Notes: a model not told the origin generated them from the sequence alone. DNA of 64,000 bases from Pantoea sp. Ap-967 (GCF_011752565.1 NZ_VWXK01000023.1:35221-99220), one strand, 5' to 3'; positions 51,120-59,552 are shown, numbered from the stretch's first letter. Numbers and translations are program-made.

Positions 51120-51362
51120 TTAATGCTGCGCCTGCGGCTCTGCCGGCAGCTGCATCTGGGCCAAGGCTGCCTCAAGCAACGCCTGCAGCGCTTCAAGCTG
51201 ATGCATCGTGGCCATGACCAGAATCGAGGCTGGTGACTTGGGCTGCAGCAAGATCGCCTGGTGCGCGACGGCTTGGGCACACAGCACATGGTCCGTGGCC
51301 TGGATGAGGGTGTCTTCGAGGGAATGGGAGGTGTTGGGTGGATCGGGGACAATCTTACGCAT
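51120..51362 (-). CDS. DUF6124-like small protein, copy 1
   Basis: 80 aa, opening MRKIVPDPPNTSHSLEDTLI, with a helical body (CAQAVAHQAILLQPKSPASI) and a Gln/Ala-rich end. It resembles the DUF6124 small proteins of Pseudomonas. Function unknown. Copy 2 is at 52993-53223 and lacks four residues (LPAE) near the C-terminus. It is probably co-transcribed with the DUF3077-type gene 64 bp downstream. Confidence 0.75.
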   Translation of the reverse strand: MRKIVPDPPNTSHSLEDTLIQATDHVLCAQAVAHQAILLQPKSPASILVMATMHQLEALQALLEAALAQMQLPAEPQAQH

Positions 51363-51747
51363 GATGGATGACCTCTAATGATGCCACCACCGGCCTGCTG
51401 TCAAACAAGAAGGCGGCAGCTGTACATGGGTTGACAGACCGGTAGGTCAACCAAAACCCGGCGCACGTGAGTGCCCCATGCACAGCTGCCATAGAGGCAG
51501 AGCCATGTGGTTGACGAAGACGGCCTGTCAAAGCCGGTCGCTGTTTTCGCAACGACCGCCCGACACTAGGGCGCATCCCAGGTCATCGCAATGGCTTAAG
51601 CGGTTTGGGACTGTAATTCAGAAACGTCCTACAGGTAAGGGGAAAAAACGGAAAGCCTTAGGGGATTTTGCGTGCCTAGCCTGCGCCCGTTTTCGCCTGG
51701 CCAATCGAGCGCCGCTTGCGGCGCCCGACATAAACGGCATAAAAATA
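51363..51747 (-). promoter_or_regulatory. Conserved leader of cassette copy 1 with long inverted repeat
   Basis: 385 bp upstream of the DUF6124-like gene. The arms GGCAGCTGTACATGGG (51415-51430) and CCCATGCACAGCTGCC (51475-51490) pair at 15 of 16 positions and enclose a TTGAC/GTCAA inner hairpin. Most of this leader is also conserved in copy 2. It probably holds the promoter and a structured leader. Confidence 0.55.
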
Positions 51748-52509
51748 TCACTTGACGCGTGATCTCAATTCTTTATTACTTTCTTCAATATTTCCACTTG
51801 TGCCTGGTAATCTAAAGCTTATTTTAGAAGAGTTGTAATTATTATATTCATCTTCTGTGAGTCCCATAGAGTCCCACGGTGTTTTGCGCGGTCCGCTCCG
51901 TGAAGGAGGGGGGTTGTAAGAGCGTTTCTGTTGACTTGGTTTTTTGGCATTGTAGATGTTTTGACGACCTATCTGCTCAACAGAACGAGCGGGAGCTGAC
52001 GTGCCGAGCTTGTTGAGGCGGTTTGTATTTTTAACAATGCTTTTGTTTAAAGTGTTGATGCCTTGGTCGGTAAGATTAAATGCATTTCTTGCCTCTAAGT
52101 CTAAGCTTGAGTCTATGTTGTGGTATTTTCGCAATGTCCTCTCTTGTAAGCTTGCGATAGCCTGATATTTATTTTGAATTCGTACTTTTGAGTAATTGGC
52201 AAGTGTTTCTTTGCTGTAGAAAATTCTTTTTAATCCATAGGGTATATGCCCTGTAGGATCGGTAGAATTGATCGGGTCGTTGAGGCAGTAGCAATATGCA
52301 TTGAGCCCACCGTCAGCAAACGGGCTATAGTTGTCTGCACTATAAAAACGATGTAGGTTCGGGCTAAAGATTCTATACCCAGCCCCTAATATATAGAGCG
52401 ATGTCAATGCTTGTCGGGGCTCGCCATTGAAGCCAAGCTCAATCTGAGTGGGATGGGCTATCGGAGTGAAACCATAGGGTGTATAAGAACAGCTTCGGAA
52501 TTTGTTCAT
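51748..52509 (-). CDS. Rhs-core orphan protein, 253 aa
   Basis: Rhs-repeat-associated core at about 10-88 (TPYGFTPIAHPTQIELGFNG, YILGAGYRIFSPNLHRFYSA, FADGGLNAYCYCLNDPINST, DPTGH) followed by an unrelated Lys/Asn/Ser-rich tail of 165 aa with no recognised domain (YSKETLANYSKVRIQNKYQA, PPPSRSGPRKTPWD). The gene is strongly AT-rich, especially the tail. No secretion or YD-repeat part. It sits between the two cassette copies. Confidence 0.8.
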   Translation of the reverse strand: MNKFRSCSYTPYGFTPIAHPTQIELGFNGEPRQALTSLYILGAGYRIFSPNLHRFYSADNYSPFADGGLNAYCYCLNDPINSTDPTGHIPYGLKRIFYSKETLANYSKVRIQNKYQAIASLQERTLRKYHNIDSSLDLEARNAFNLTDQGINTLNKSIVKNTNRLNKLGTSAPARSVEQIGRQNIYNAKKPSQQKRSYNPPPSRSGPRKTPWDSMGLTEDEYNNYNSSKISFRLPGTSGNIEESNKELRSRVK

Positions 52510-52661
52510 AGGATGGTCCCTTCACCAGATGGAGCGTTTAGTCACTCCAAGTATCCCGACGCGCACTGCATCTTGCTACTGGCAGAAATAACAGTTTTAA
52601 AGCCTGACGCAGAACCTGTGGGAGCGGGCTTGCCCGCGAAGGGGCCAGCCCGGTCGACCCA

Positions 52662-52928
52662 TTATTTACGCATCATCCCCAGCTCGGCATCATCCATCAG
52701 CGCCTTGGCCAGCGCGCTCAGGTAATGGGAAGCCCATAGCAACTGCGGCTTGTCTTCCATAAGCCCTTCGATGGTCAAATCCCGCACATAGCCCATCAGT
52801 TCCGAAGCCTGTTCGCGGGCGTTCTGGCAGGTAATGCCCGGGGCGATGCAGAACAGCGGGTGGGTATGGCCTTCGCCTTGGTAGAAAAAGGTTTTGCCTA
52901 CGGTGGTGTTGGTATTGTCACTGCTCAT
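52662..52928 (-). CDS. DUF3077-type small protein, copy 2
   Basis: 88 aa, two substitutions relative to copy 1 (Thr in GITC, Met near the C-terminus). The few differences suggest either recent duplication or continuing homogenisation between copies. Downstream of the second DUF6124-like gene. Confidence 0.78.
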   Translation of the reverse strand: MSSDNTNTTVGKTFFYQGEGHTHPLFCIAPGITCQNAREQASELMGYVRDLTIEGLMEDKPQLLWASHYLSALAKALMDDAELGMMRK

Positions 52929-52992
52929 CTTTCAATCTCCCTGAAATTTCTCGGTTGCCTGGGCCAGCCCAGGCAACACAAAAGCTCAACCG

Positions 52993-53223
52993 TTAATGCT
53001 GCGCCTGCGGCTGCATCTGGGCCAAGGCTGCCTCAAGCAACGCCTGCAGCGCTTCAAGCTCATGCATCGTGGCCATGACCAGAATCGATGCTGGCGACTT
53101 GGGCTGCAGCAAGATCGCCTGATGCGCGACGGCTTGGGCACACAGCACATGGTCCGTGGCCTGGATGATGGTGTCTTCGAGGGAATGGGAGGTGTTGGGT
53201 GGGTCGGGGACAATCTTACGCAT
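52993..53223 (-). CDS. DUF6124-like small protein, copy 2
   Basis: 76 aa, same start MRKIVPDPPNTSHSLEDT as copy 1, with Leu/Ile and Gln/Glu changes and deletion of LPAE near the end. The start at 53223 matches copy 1; an upstream ATG at 53256 is in frame here but is not available in copy 1. Confidence 0.75.
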   Translation of the reverse strand: MRKIVPDPPNTSHSLEDTIIQATDHVLCAQAVAHQAILLQPKSPASILVMATMHELEALQALLEAALAQMQPQAQH

Positions 53224-53593
53224 GATGGAGCACCTGTTAATGAGGGCCATCACCATCTGCTGTCAAACAGTTGGTGGCAGCTGTACATGGGTTGACAGAC
53301 CGGTAGGTGAACCAAAACCCGGCGCACACAAGGTGCCCCATGCACAGCCGCCATAACAGCAAAGCCATGTGATTCATACCTAGTCGGCCTGTCAAAGCCG
53401 GTCGCTGTTTTCGCAACGACCGCCCGACACTAGGGCGCATCCCAGGTCATCGCAATGGCTTAAGCGGTTTGGGACTGTAATTCAGAAGCGTCCTACAAGT
53501 AAGGGGAAAAAACGGAAAGCCTGAGGGGATTTTGCGTGCCTAGCCTGCGCTCGTTATCGCCAGGGCAATCGAGCGCCGCGCCATTGACTACTA
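53224..53593 (-). promoter_or_regulatory. Conserved leader of cassette copy 2
   Basis: 370 bp, homologous to 51363-51715. The inverted repeat is kept but less perfect (second arm CCCATGCACAGCCGCC, two mismatches to the complement of arm one). The run TGTCAAAGCCGGTCGCTGTT and what follows is nearly identical to copy 1. Confidence 0.5.
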
Positions 53594-54532
53594 CTACCGA
53601 GGATCCCTGATCTGACGTTGTGGGGTAGCAACTTTTCGGTTGTAATTGAATCCGGAACTTCGAAAGAAGGAAGATTCCTTCTGAATAATCTTTGCAGCTA
53701 TTGCCGATGGGGCTATGGGGTTGTTGAGTCTTCTGTCGACTGTTACCTTCCCGAAATATCCGATCACTTGGCGTCCGGTGAAGTTTGAAATGCCTTGAAT
53801 CAGTGAGCTGCCATCTTGAGACGCGTCGGCAGAGAAGCAAGAAATAACATGGATGTCGTAATTTTTTGTATCGAAGCGAGCTTTTTTCAAAAGGTCAACC
53901 ACACTTTTCGCATCGATTTTTTCGGATCCAGCGGTCAGCCGCCCCAGGTTGCCGTGAGTTGAAATAGTTATTGCTTGCTGATTTTTCTGCTCTGGATGTC
54001 TCGACATATAGGCCCAGGCGTTATTTTTCAGGCTTCTGGGCGAGCCGCTAAATTTTTGTGTTTTGGAAAAAAACCTGAAATGCCCCGTGGGGTCAATCGA
54101 ATTGACTGGGTCATTCTGAACATAGGCATAGCTATTTAACCCACCGTGCTCGAACGGGCTAAGGGCATCGGGGCTATTGAAACGCATTAGGCTGGGGCAA
54201 TAGGCGCGGTAGCCATTCCCGAGTGGATAATTGAAAGTGAACGGGTCTGCAAATTCGCCATTAAACCCCAGCAGGGACGTGGGCGCAGAGCGATGGGTAT
54301 GGCCAAAGGTTGAATAACTGAATGCCTGGCGCGGCAGTGTACCCACGAATGACAGGACTGACCCATTTCCATCACAGGCAAGGAACAGTGCGTGATGACT
54401 GCCGCCGTGTTGCACCTCGCCCAAAGGAAAATCAGGGGTTCGGAAAATGGTTTGCGTTAGCTCGTCTCGGTTGAGACTGAAAATTTTGTCGGCCTGGTAG
54501 AAATAAAGTGATCGGTTCTGAACTTGATTCAT
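53594..54532 (-). CDS. Rhs-core orphan with clan CD cysteine-peptidase-like tail, 312 aa
   Basis: The N-terminal segment (LYFYQADKIFSLNRDEL, 1-65) is shared with the truncated gene at 50346. The Rhs core is at about 72-151 (YSTFGHTH, LGFNGEFADPFTFNYPLGNG, YVQNDPVNSIDPTGH). The tail (152-312) reads ITISTHGNLGRLT ... IHVISCFSADASQDGSSLIQ ... GRQVIGYFG. H193 followed by Gly and C232 preceded by Ser, 39 residues apart, fit the His/Cys dyad layout of clan CD peptidases such as C80. That assignment is inference from motif shape. ATG 54532 is used; the frame extends to 54613 without similarity. Confidence 0.8.
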   Translation of the reverse strand: MNQVQNRSLYFYQADKIFSLNRDELTQTIFRTPDFPLGEVQHGGSHHALFLACDGNGSVLSFVGTLPRQAFSYSTFGHTHRSAPTSLLGFNGEFADPFTFNYPLGNGYRAYCPSLMRFNSPDALSPFEHGGLNSYAYVQNDPVNSIDPTGHFRFFSKTQKFSGSPRSLKNNAWAYMSRHPEQKNQQAITISTHGNLGRLTAGSEKIDAKSVVDLLKKARFDTKNYDIHVISCFSADASQDGSSLIQGISNFTGRQVIGYFGKVTVDRRLNNPIAPSAIAAKIIQKESSFFRSSGFNYNRKVATPQRQIRDPR

Positions 54533-54622
54533 GGCTGCAGCTCTTGTGCGTTGGACAAGTGGGCTCAACGGAAGTCCATTCTGAGTGCCAGTTGGCATTC
54601 GACACTGAAGCAAGTGGTGCTT

Positions 54623-55375
54623 TCACGTTCTACTTTCTCTGATACTTTCTACAGATTGCTGATGGCTAAGCACTCCCGAGCGTGCAGATGAATGGATAGA
54701 GCTCCCGCTGTCTGACCCCCAAAAATTACTTCCCGTGATAGCGTGTAGCTGGGCCAGTTTCGGATGACGAGTGTTAAATTGCATTTCCAGCGAGTCAAGG
54801 TTGCTTCGATATCTAGCCATGGCTTGGAAGTGTTTCGAGGTGGTGTGTTTGGTATTTTTTATTCGAGCGTCCTCTTTTATAATTAGTTCATTAAAGCGGC
54901 GAGCTTTATTTATTAGTTGAGCGTCACTGTAGTCGTTGTAAATGGCGGGGGTTACTGGGTGTGATAAGTCTTTCAGGGTTAGGAAATTTCGAGAGGGTGT
55001 ATTCTTTTTCAAAGAATACGAGGTCGAAATTGCGGGTGTGTGCTGAACGGGTTGTGATGGTGTGTTTTTCCGCTGTGACGGCATGAAGCGATGAAGGTAG
55101 AACCTGCTCATGCCAGTCGGGTCAGTGAAATTCAACGGGTCGCCCCCGCAGTAAGCGTATGAATTGATGCCGCCCTTAGCAAACGGGCTGGCGCTGTCTG
55201 AAGAGTTGAAGCGCATGCGCACCGGACTGAATACGCGATGACCATTACCCAGAAGGTATCCACAAAATTCGGAGTACCAGACTTCGCCGTTGAAACTTGA
55301 TAGAAACCTAATCGAATTATGGCCATGCTGAAAGCCATAAGCTGTATAGGCTTTGATTGGCATCTGATCGGTCAT
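54623..55375 (-). CDS. Rhs-core orphan protein, 250 aa
   Basis: Rhs-associated core at about 10-88 (YTAYGFQHGHNSIRFLSSFN, LLGNGHRVFSPVRMRFNSSD, FAKGGINSYAYCGGDPLNFT, DPTG) and a polar Ser/Thr/Asn-rich tail without recognised domain (SRNFLTLKDLSHPVTPAIYN, SKHFQAMARYRSNLDSLEMQ). GGGAG lies 8 bases before ATG 55375, the same arrangement as at 28957. AT-rich tail. It is the first Rhs orphan on this strand in the island. Confidence 0.8.
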   Translation of the reverse strand: MTDQMPIKAYTAYGFQHGHNSIRFLSSFNGEVWYSEFCGYLLGNGHRVFSPVRMRFNSSDSASPFAKGGINSYAYCGGDPLNFTDPTGMSRFYLHRFMPSQRKNTPSQPVQHTPAISTSYSLKKNTPSRNFLTLKDLSHPVTPAIYNDYSDAQLINKARRFNELIIKEDARIKNTKHTTSKHFQAMARYRSNLDSLEMQFNTRHPKLAQLHAITGSNFWGSDSGSSIHSSARSGVLSHQQSVESIRESRT

Positions 55376-55604
55376 TGGTCGAACTCCCATTGCTAGGCGA
55401 GTTTCATTAGGGTTTAGGCGGAAACCTTTGCCAAGCGTCGTAGGACTCGGTGTTCTGCGCAACTGTTAGAAATGCTAGGTAAGGCCGAATTTTCTCCAGT
55501 TGAGATTACCTAGGGCTCACTTAGATACACTGCTGGAACAAACCACCGAGCTACCAGTCAAAACCTCGTTTCCCAGGCCATCCCGGCCAGCGAGGTCCCT
55601 CCCG

Positions 55605-56180
55605 ATGAAAGCATTCACCCTGGCAACCCTGATGACCCTGGCCGCCACTCCAGCGTTCGCCTTCAACCTCAGCGACGCCGCCAACGCCGTCTCTTCCATG
55701 CAGAACCAGAAGCAACAAGCCCAGGTACAGGCGCCCGAAGGGCAGGCCAACCTGCTCAACACCCTGGGCAGCCAGCTGAACATCACCCCCGAACAGGCCG
55801 TGGGCGGGGCAGGGGCGATGCTGGGGCTGGCGCGCAACAACCTGAGCAGCGACGACTATGGCCAGTTGACCAAGGCCGTACCCGGTTTGGACCTGCTATC
55901 GGGCGCCAATGCCCTGGGTGGGTTGAGCGGGTTGGGGCAGTTGCTGGGTAACGACAAAGGCAGCCAGTCGGCGCTGGACAAGGCCCTGGGCAACGATGTG
56001 GAGAACCGTGGCGACCTGGACAACGCATTCAAGGCGCTAGGGATGGATACCGGAATGATCGGGCAGTTCGCGCCGTTGATTCTGCAGTACCTGGGGCAAC
56101 AGGGGATTGCGGGCTCGTTGTTGCAAAACCTGGGTAGCCTGTGGACCACCCCGGCGCCGCTGAGCCAGCCGTCGGTCTGA
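55605..56180 (+). CDS. DUF2780-like exported protein
   Basis: 191 aa. Signal peptide MKAFTLATLMTLAATPAFA, then a Gln/Ala-rich segment and the body NLLNTLGSQLNITPEQAVGG followed by AGAMLGLARNNLSSDDYGQL, typical of DUF2780 (VcgC/VcgE-like). Probably periplasmic, function unknown. ATG 55605 is set by the signal peptide. Its last 54 bases are repeated twice more downstream as part of a tandem triplication. Confidence 0.82.
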   Translation: MKAFTLATLMTLAATPAFAFNLSDAANAVSSMQNQKQQAQVQAPEGQANLLNTLGSQLNITPEQAVGGAGAMLGLARNNLSSDDYGQLTKAVPGLDLLSGANALGGLSGLGQLLGNDKGSQSALDKALGNDVENRGDLDNAFKALGMDTGMIGQFAPLILQYLGQQGIAGSLLQNLGSLWTTPAPLSQPSV

Positions 56181-56197
56181 CAGGCATACGCTGCCCC

Positions 56198-56313
56198 TGT
56201 AGGAGCGAGCAGAGCTCGCGATGGGGCGCGCAGCGGCCCCAGGATTTCAGCTTAACGGCTGATGATGGCGGGGCTGCTTTGCAGCCCATCGCGAGCTGCG
56301 CTCGCTCCTACCG
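56198..56313. repeat. REP pair in triplication copy 1
   Basis: CTGTAGGAGCGAGCAGAGCT ... GCGAGCTGCGCTCGCTCCTA with an inner GGGGCTGC/GCAGCCC hairpin. The same pairs recur at 56475-56590 and 56753-56868. Confidence 0.88.
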
Positions 56314-56474
56314 GATATGCGTAGGCCCGCCGGATACGCTGCGCGGTTGAGGGCGGCAGCGTTGGGGCTCAGGCGGTTTCCGAGAATTCCATCAGGCGCA
56401 CAGAACCTGGGTAGCCTGTGGACCACCCCGGCGCCGCTGAGCCAGCCATCGGCCTGACAGGCATACGCTGCCCC

Positions 56475-56590
56475 TGTAGGAGCGAGCAGAGCTCGCGATG
56501 GGGCGCGCAGCGGCCCCAGGGTTTCAGCTTAACGGCTGATGATGGCGGGGCTGCTTTGCAGCCCATCGCGAGCTGCGCTCGCTCCTACCG
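56475..56590. repeat. REP pair in triplication copy 2
   Basis: Same structure as copy 1, one or two base changes outside the arms. Confidence 0.88.
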
Positions 56591-56752
56591 GATTTTGCGT
56601 AGGCCCGCCGGATACGCCGCGCGGTTGTGGGCGGCAGCGTTGGGGCTCAGGCGGTTTCCGAGAATTCCATCAGGCGCACAGAACCTGGGTAGCCTGTGGA
56701 CCACCCCGGCGCCGCTGAGCCAGCCGTCGATCTAACTGGCACACGCGGCCTC

Positions 56753-56868
56753 TGTAGGAGCGAGCAGAGCTCGCGATGGGGCGCGCAGCGGCCCCAGGGT
56801 TTCAGCTTAACGGCTGATGATGGCGGGGCTGCTTTGCAGCCCATCGCGAGCTGCGCTCGCTCCTACCG
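56753..56868. repeat. REP pair in triplication copy 3
   Basis: Same structure; the sequence before the first arm has diverged (CACACGCGGCCTCTGTAGGA). Confidence 0.88.
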
Positions 56869-56923
56869 GATTTGCGTAGGCCCGCCGGATACGCTGCGCG
56901 GTTGCGGGCGACAGCGTTGGGGC

Positions 56924-58273
56924 TCAGGCGGTTTCCGAGAATTCCATCAGGCGCACCGGGCGGCGGAAGCCGGCGGTGAGCACGGCCAGGTAGGCCAGGC
57001 CTAGGGCGAACCAGCACAGGCCAATCACCAGGGTCAGCGCCGACAGGCTGGTCCACAGCCACAGGGTCAGCGCCAGGCCCACCAGCGGCACCAGGCCATA
57101 GCACAGCAACCCCTTGAGGTTACGCTGGGCGCGGTCATCCATCAGGTGGGTCTTCACCACCGCCAGGTTCACTGCCGAGAACGCCACCAGCGCCCCGAAG
57201 CTGATCAGCGAAGCCAGGGTTTCCAAGTCAATCACCAACGCCAGCAGCGAGAACGCCGACACCAACGCAATGGCGAACACCGGCGTGCCGAAGCGGGGCG
57301 ACAGGTAGCCGAAGCTGCGCCGTGGCAGCACGTTGTCGCGGCCCATGGTGAACAGGATGCGCGACACCGCCGCCTGGGAGGCCAGCGCCGAACCCAGGCT
57401 GCCCGCCACGTAGGCTGCCGTGAAGAAGTTGGCCAGGAACTGCCCGCCGGCCTTGAGCATCACTTCGTTGGCTGCCGCATCGGCATTGGCGAAGGTGGTG
57501 CCGGGCATCACCAGCTGGCTCACGTAGGCCAGCACGGTGAACAGCACGCCGGCGAACAAGGTGGTGAGGATGATCGCCCGTGGCACGTCGCGGCGGGCAT
57601 CGCGGCATTCTTCGGCCAGGGTAGAGACGGCATCGAAGCCCAGGAACGACAGGCACAGCACCGCCGCCCCCGCCATGATCGCGCCGAACCCAGGCTTGGA
57701 ACCATCGCCCAGCAGCGGCGCCAGCAGGTCCAGCGGTTGGCCAGCCAGCGATTGGCACGACAGCGCCACGAACACCAGGATGAAGATGATCTGCGCACCG
57801 ACGATCAGGTTGCTGGTTTTCGCCACCGAGTGGATGCCCACCACATTGAGCACGGTGACCAGCACGATCGAGGCCAGGGCGATGGACCAGGCTGGAATGG
57901 CCGGGAAGGCGATGTTGAGGAACAGGCCGATCAACAGGTAGTTGATCATCGGCAGGAACAGGTAATCGAGCAGCAGCGACCAGCCGGCCAGGAAGCCGAC
58001 ATTAGGGCCGAAGGCCATGTTGGTGTAGGAGTACGCCGAACCCGCGACCGGGAAGCGCTTTACCATGAAGCTGTAGGACGCGGCGGTGAACAGCATGGCC
58101 ACCAGGGTAACCATGTAGGCGCCGGCGGTGCGGCCACCGGTGAGCTCGGTGACGATGCCGTAGGTGGTGAAGATGGTCAGCGGGACCATGTACACAAGGC
58201 CGAAGAACACCAGGGCGGGGAGGCCGAGAACACGGCGCAATTGGGCGGAGTTGGAGCTGGGTGGGTTGGCCAT
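56924..58273 (-). CDS. APC-family permease, putrescine importer (PuuP/PlaP-like)
   Basis: 449 aa inner-membrane transporter with about 12 helices. The N-terminal part LGLPALVFFGLVYMVPLTIF, FPVAGSAYSYTNMAFGPNVG and WSLLLDYLFLPMINYLL closely resembles PuuP/PlaP of enterobacteria. Mid-protein LSFLGFDAVSTLAEECRDAR is the conserved amino-acid/polyamine transporter loop. Substrate is inferred as putrescine or another polyamine by similarity. Its last codons (RLMEFSETA) lie in the third copy of the tandem triplication. It is monocistronic, convergent with the DUF2780 gene. Confidence 0.82.
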   Translation of the reverse strand: MANPPSSNSAQLRRVLGLPALVFFGLVYMVPLTIFTTYGIVTELTGGRTAGAYMVTLVAMLFTAASYSFMVKRFPVAGSAYSYTNMAFGPNVGFLAGWSLLLDYLFLPMINYLLIGLFLNIAFPAIPAWSIALASIVLVTVLNVVGIHSVAKTSNLIVGAQIIFILVFVALSCQSLAGQPLDLLAPLLGDGSKPGFGAIMAGAAVLCLSFLGFDAVSTLAEECRDARRDVPRAIILTTLFAGVLFTVLAYVSQLVMPGTTFANADAAANEVMLKAGGQFLANFFTAAYVAGSLGSALASQAAVSRILFTMGRDNVLPRRSFGYLSPRFGTPVFAIALVSAFSLLALVIDLETLASLISFGALVAFSAVNLAVVKTHLMDDRAQRNLKGLLCYGLVPLVGLALTLWLWTSLSALTLVIGLCWFALGLAYLAVLTAGFRRPVRLMEFSETA

Positions 58274-58404
58274 CGATCGATCCAGGCATTTTTGTAGTTG
58301 TGCTTTGGTCGATTTTTATCCACTTAGGGGGTGCATGACAAAAAAGTATTACTTATTGTAATTATTAGCCTGGGTTTTAATTGACGGGGTGTGGTGGGTT
58401 TTCG

Positions 58405-58482
58405 GGCCTCTTCGCGGGGCAAGCCCGCTCCTACAAGGGGGTACGCGGCCTCTGTAGGAGCGGGCTTGCCCCGCGAAGCAGG
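58405..58482. repeat. REP pair (GCGGGC class)
   Basis: GCCTCTTCGCGGGGCAAGCC and inverted GAGCGGGCTTGCCCCGCGAA around the spacer AAGGGGGTACGCGGCCTCTG. It ends at the 3' side of the acyltransferase gene. The same spacer type is seen in the interrupted REP at 63832. Confidence 0.9.
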
Positions 58483-59370
58483 TTAGGCCATTTCGGCCCG
58501 CAACTGCTCGATCCGCTGGTCCTTGGCCAACCACAGCTGGTTCACCCAGGCCTGCACGGTCTGGCGGAACGCAGGGTCGTTCTCGTAATCCCCATCCCAT
58601 AATACCGGGTCCAGCTCGCGCACTTGAATGTCGATAATCACCCGGCTAATGCTGCCGTTGAGCAGGTCCCAAAACCCCGGTGCCTGGTTGCCGGGGTAGA
58701 CGATGGTGACATCCAGCAGCGCATCCAGCTGCTCGCCCAGCGCCGCCAGCACGAAGGCCACGCCGCCAGCCTTGGGCTTGAGCAGGTAGCGGTAGGGCGA
58801 CTGCTGCTCGCGCTGCTTGGCCTCGGTGAAGCGCGTGCCTTCAAGGTAGTTCACCACGGTGACCGGCTGGCGCTTGAACAGCTCGCAGGCAGCCTTGGTG
58901 ATTTCCAGGTCCTTGCCCTTGAGCTCTGGGTGCTTTTCCAGGAACGCCTTGCTGTAGCGCTTCATGAACGGGTAGTCCAGGCCCCACCAGGCCAGGCCCA
59001 GCAGCGGCACCCAGATCAGCTCCTTCTTGAGGAAGAACTTGAAGAACGGTGTGCGGCGGTTGAGGCTTTCGATCAACGCGGGGATATCGACCCAGGTTTG
59101 GTGGTTGCTGACGGCCAGGTACGAGGTGTCCTTGCGCAAGTTCTCGGCGCCGCGTACGTCCCAGCGGGTGGGGATGCACAGGGCGAAGATGGCCTTGTCG
59201 ATTTCCGACCAGGTTTCGGCCACCCACATCACCGCCCAGGAGGCATAGTCACGCCCACGGCCTGGCAGCACCAGTTTGAGCAGGGCGAAGACCAGCAGCG
59301 GGCAGATCAACACCACGGTGTTGAGCAGCAGCAGGGTGGTCGTAAGAAGGCCGGTAAACAGGCGACGCAT
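58483..59370 (-). CDS. PlsC-type acyltransferase
   Basis: 295 aa membrane acyltransferase of the 1-acylglycerol-3-phosphate type (YihG/PatB-like). Membrane helix about 7-35. The catalytic H-x4-D motif is NHQTWVD with H90 and D95. A VNYLEGTR block (variant of FPEGTR) lies at about 173-180. Likely acts in phospholipid synthesis or remodelling. It is divergent from the retropepsin-like gene; a GGAGACTC-like site precedes ATG 59370 on the minus strand only weakly. Confidence 0.88.
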   Translation of the reverse strand: MRRLFTGLLTTTLLLLNTVVLICPLLVFALLKLVLPGRGRDYASWAVMWVAETWSEIDKAIFALCIPTRWDVRGAENLRKDTSYLAVSNHQTWVDIPALIESLNRRTPFFKFFLKKELIWVPLLGLAWWGLDYPFMKRYSKAFLEKHPELKGKDLEITKAACELFKRQPVTVVNYLEGTRFTEAKQREQQSPYRYLLKPKAGGVAFVLAALGEQLDALLDVTIVYPGNQAPGFWDLLNGSISRVIIDIQVRELDPVLWDGDYENDPAFRQTVQAWVNQLWLAKDQRIEQLRAEMA

Positions 59371-59552
59371 AAGGAGACTCTTGTTGTGGGAAGTTAGCAG
59401 GGCGCAATGATAAGCAGCGCCGAGGCCTACGCCAAATGCCCCGCGCCCGGTGGCGGGGACAAATGTTTCACAATTTGTTGGTTAACCTTGTGACAGCGAA
59501 CCTATCCTGCCTGTGCAGTCTAAGCACTGACCCTTCTCAAGGAAGCCTGCCT

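Larger units (their letters stand above)
50629..51715. repeat. Direct repeat copy 1 (DUF3077/DUF6124 cassette)
   Basis: 1087-bp segment repeated at 52577-53579 with high identity (by eye well above 90%). It contains two small genes and their upstream region. Copy 1 has 84 extra bases near 50660-50745, bounded by the REP-like arms CCTGTAGGAG and CCTGTGGGAG. Confidence 0.9.
52577..53579. repeat. Direct repeat copy 2 (DUF3077/DUF6124 cassette)
   Basis: Second copy of the segment at 50629-51715, 84 bp shorter because only one REP-like arm remains. Both ends fall beside Rhs orphans. Confidence 0.9.
56127..56956. repeat. Three tandem copies of a 277-278 bp unit spanning two gene ends
   Basis: Copies begin with AACCTGGGTAGCCTGTGGAC at 56127, 56404 and 56682 (periods 277 and 278). 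Each unit runs from the last 54 bases of the DUF2780 gene, through a REP pair, to the last codons of the convergent permease (sequence for RLMEFSETA and stop). Copies differ at scattered positions. Only the outermost gene ends belong to intact genes. No other gene is supported in 56181-56923. Confidence 0.93.

Noticed and set aside
56127..56956. Tandem repeats considered as a CRISPR array or as new small genes
   Set aside because: Repeat unit of 277-278 bp without short unique spacers, and the open frames inside are translations of REP sequence and gene tails.
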